Shown in pieces: positions 12,790 through 15,011 of a stretch of DNA of 15,011 nt. The DNA lies in the NCBI RefSeq assembly GCF_039812505.1, contig NZ_JBDIAQ010000084.1:1-15011 (forward strand), read 5' to 3'. The translations under genes were made by a program, and so were the position numbers. Position 1 is the first letter of the stretch; the number at the start of each line of letters is the position of its first letter. This DNA comes from Intrasporangium_A sp039812505 (GTDB lineage: Bacteria > Actinomycetota > Actinomycetes > Actinomycetales > Dermatophilaceae). The notes below the pieces were generated by a model that saw nothing but the letters and a program-made list of their open reading frames with translations, was not told where the DNA came from and did no database searches.

Positions 12790-15011
12790 TCACGGGCTGC
12801 GCACACGGGGCGACCCGTCCGGCCCGAGCACGACCGCCAGTGCGCCTTCGAGATCGGTGCGGTGGGTGTCGAAGCCGTAGCGGGCCAGCGCGGCCAGCAC
12901 GGCCGGTGCGGGGTGCCCGTAGCCGTTGTCGGCACCGACCGAGATGAGCGCCACCCGCCCGGAGACCGCGTCGAGGATCCGGTCGTCGCGGTTGCTCGAC
13001 CCGTGGTGGGCGACCTTGAGCACGTCGACCCTGCCCCAGCGGACGGAATCGGCGCGGGCCGCCCGCACCACCTCGGCGGCGGCCTCCTGCTCGAGGTCAC
13101 CGGTCATGAGCACCGTGAGGCCGCGCACCCGCACGGTCATCACGACCGAGCCGTTGTTGGGCACCGACCCCTCGGTGATCCGCCGGCCCGGCCACCACAC
13201 GTCGGCGCTGACCTGGCCCACCGACCACGAGTCGCCCGCACGCAGCTCCCCGACGGACACCCCGGCGGCGGCGGCCAGCTCGGCGACCCGACGCGACTCG
13301 CCCAGGGGTTCCTTCACGGTGGAGACCCGGATCTCGCCGACCCGCCGCCCGGCGAGGACACCGGCCAGCCCGCCGGCGTGGTCCGCGTGGAAGTGGGTCA
13401 GCACGACCAGGTCGACGACATCTACATCCAGGTCGCGCAGGCACGAGTCCATCACCGCCGGCTCTGTCCCGGTGTCCACGACCACGGCCCGGCCCGGGCC
13501 GTTCGCGATGACGAACCCGTCCCCCTCGCCCACGTCGCAGGCGACCAGGACCCACCCCGGTGGTGGCCATGCCACGACGTTGGTCGGCAGCAGGAAGGCG
13601 ACCGTCACCGTACCGACCGCGAGCGCCGGCAGGGGCCAGGTCCGCGACCGGTACCAGGCCCAGGGCGCGACGAGGACGACGCCGACCGTGAGCGCGGCCA
13701 GCAGCACCGCCGCCCAGGCCGACTCGCTCCAGGCGATCGACCCCCACGGGATGGCGGCGGACGTCCGGGCCACCCAGGCGATCCCCTGCGCCGGGAGCGC
13801 GGCCGCCCACGAGACGACGGCGGCAGCGCCGACCCAGACGGTCGACAGGAGCGCGACCCCGACGCCGAGGACCGTCGTCGGCGCGACCAAGGGGGCAGCG
13901 AGCAGGTTCGCGACGACGGCCACCACCGAGACGCTCCCCTGCAGGGGCGCGACGAGCGGGGCGCACACGACCTGCGCCGCCACCGGGACGGCCAGCACCG
14001 GGCCCAGCCCGCGCATCCGGGCCGGCAGGCACCGCGCGATCGCACGCCCCCAGGGCTGCGCAAGGACGAGCAGCCCGAGGGTGGCTGCCGACGACAGCGC
14101 GAAGCCGTACGACCTGGCCAGCCACGGGTCCCAGACGAGCAGGAGCAGCACGGTCCCGGCCAGTGCCGGGATGCCGACCTGGCGGCGCGAGACGGACAGG
14201 CCGGCCAGGCCCACGGTGCCCATCACGGCAGCGCGCACGACGCTGGGCTCCGGCCGGCACAGGACCACGAACGCCGCCAGCAGCCCGAGCGCCACCGCTG
14301 GTCGGTGCCGACGGCGGACCCGCAGCACTCCGCAGGCGCCGATCGACGCCGCGAGCACCAGCGTGACGTTGGACCCGGACACGGCGGACAGGTGGCTCAG
14401 GCCCGTGGCGAGCATCGCCGAAGTCAGGTCGGGCGGGGTGCGCGACGTGTCACCGATGACCAGGGCCGGGACCAGGCCTCGCGCGTCGGCGGGCAGGTGC
14501 GCGGTCGCCGCCCGGAACCGGTCGCGCACCCACGCGGCCCCGGAGAAGACGCCGCCGGCGCGGGACAGCAGCTGCGGCGGGCCGCGCGGCGACGCCACGG
14601 CGATGACGTCGTCACCTGGCTCGGCCGCGCCGAGCCGGGCGCGGAACTCGACCTCGTCATGCCACTCGAGCCCGGCCCAGCCACCGTCGCCCACGACGAG
14701 CAGCGGCGTGCGGACCGCCGTCGTGAGTCCTCGTGCGGTGACCCGGGACGCCACCACGCGCACGACGACTCGTGCCTGGTGCCCTGCGTCCTCGGGCGCG
14801 CTGCCGACCACCGCCCGCGCGTCCGCGGCCAGCCGGGCCCGCAGCGTGACGCTCGCGCGCTCGTCGGCCAGGGTCTCGACGGGGCCGGCGGACCGGACCG
14901 CCCGGTGGCCGGCGACCGCCACCAGCGCCAGCGCCAGGGCGGCCAGGGTCAGGGCGGCGAGCCGGCGCCAGGGTGGCACGGGTGGCGCTCGACGAGCTCC
15001 TACGGCGGGTG
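12790..15011 (-). CDS. comEC: ComEC/Rec2 family DNA-uptake channel protein, 5' end beyond the window
   Basis: Membrane channel that in competent bacteria carries single-stranded DNA into the cell. The frame is open to the right edge (739 codons in the window). GTG 14979 is a possible start, but there is no good ribosome site next to it and family members usually have about 50 more residues with a first membrane helix, so the true start is probably outside. Visible from that GTG: one membrane helix (about 8-26), an extracytoplasmic OB-like region (about 40-135), the Competence domain with many helices (about 155-470, including LSHLSAVSGSNVTLVLAAS), then a metallo-beta-lactamase-like domain (DVGEGDG, THFHADHAGG, MTGDLEQEA, VAHHGSSN). 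The usual DVGQGD reads DVGEGD here. No comEA is in the window; in actinobacteria it is normally just upstream. Confidence 0.94.
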   Translation of the reverse strand, partial: PAVGARRAPPVPPWRRLAALTLAALALALVAVAGHRAVRSAGPVETLADERASVTLRARLAADARAVVGSAPEDAGHQARVVVRVVASRVTARGLTTAVRTPLLVVGDGGWAGLEWHDEVEFRARLGAAEPGDDVIAVASPRGPPQLLSRAGGVFSGAAWVRDRFRAATAHLPADARGLVPALVIGDTSRTPPDLTSAMLATGLSHLSAVSGSNVTLVLAASIGACGVLRVRRRHRPAVALGLLAAFVVLCRPEPSVVRAAVMGTVGLAGLSVSRRQVGIPALAGTVLLLLVWDPWLARSYGFALSSAATLGLLVLAQPWGRAIARCLPARMRGLGPVLAVPVAAQVVCAPLVAPLQGSVSVVAVVANLLAAPLVAPTTVLGVGVALLSTVWVGAAAVVSWAAALPAQGIAWVARTSAAIPWGSIAWSESAWAAVLLAALTVGVVLVAPWAWYRSRTWPLPALAVGTVTVAFLLPTNVVAWPPPGWVLVACDVGEGDGFVIANGPGRAVVVDTGTEPAVMDSCLRDLDVDVVDLVVLTHFHADHAGGLAGVLAGRRVGEIRVSTVKEPLGESRRVAELAAAAGVSVGELRAGDSWSVGQVSADVWWPGRRITEGSVPNNGSVVMTVRVRGLTVLMTGDLEQEAAAEVVRAARADSVRWGRVDVLKVAHHGSSNRDDRILDAVSGRVALISVGADNGYGHPAPAVLAALARYGFDTHRTDLEGALAVVLGPDGSPRVRSP

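Overview
The window reads as chromosome of a high-GC Gram-positive actinobacterium, probably of the Micrococcales type. Support for this comes from the very GC-rich codon use, the nrdJ/nrdR/LysM/lexA neighbourhood (Mycobacterium tuberculosis has the comparable nrdR-chiZ-lexA order Rv2718c-Rv2720), an actinobacterial SOS box of the form TCGAAC-N4-GTTCGA, and several genes that look leaderless with a TANNNT -10 element 5-6 nt before the start codon. No genus can be named from the sequence alone. No tRNA, rRNA, CRISPR array, transposase or phage gene was seen.

Left part (1-3306, minus strand): a cobalamin-dependent class II ribonucleotide reductase gene (nrdJ, cut by the left edge) follows its repressor gene nrdR. 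A 357-codon intein (1026-2096) with an intact-looking LAGLIDADG homing endonuclease interrupts nrdJ directly before the first active-site cysteine. Upstream of nrdR are a plausible promoter and two NrdR-box-like sites about three helical turns apart.

Middle left (3479-7274): a DUF1023 alpha/beta hydrolase is translationally coupled to a 100-residue WXG100/EspC-like protein, a possible type VII secretion pair that sits inside the nrdR-LysM-lexA block. Next come a single-pass LysM protein (ChiZ/YneA-like) and, divergently, lexA. Their shared intergenic region carries two SOS boxes and a degenerate 14-15 bp tandem repeat.

Middle right (7288-11557): a class II-type sirtuin (minus) and a LysR regulator (minus). 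Divergent from lysR is a two-gene operon of an AhpD-like carboxymuconolactone decarboxylase-family protein and a divergent, signal-less gamma-glutamyltransferase homologue. A perfect 17-bp palindrome with T-N11-A geometry overlaps the lysR -10 element and is the likely operator.

Right part (11570-15011, minus strand): a lipoate-protein ligase A-family enzyme with its accessory domain at the N-terminus, then a ComEC/Rec2 DNA-uptake channel cut by the right edge.

The left half links DNA precursor supply (NrdJ/NrdR) with the DNA-damage response (LexA and a likely division inhibitor). The strongest unusual element is the intein in the essential active-site motif of NrdJ.
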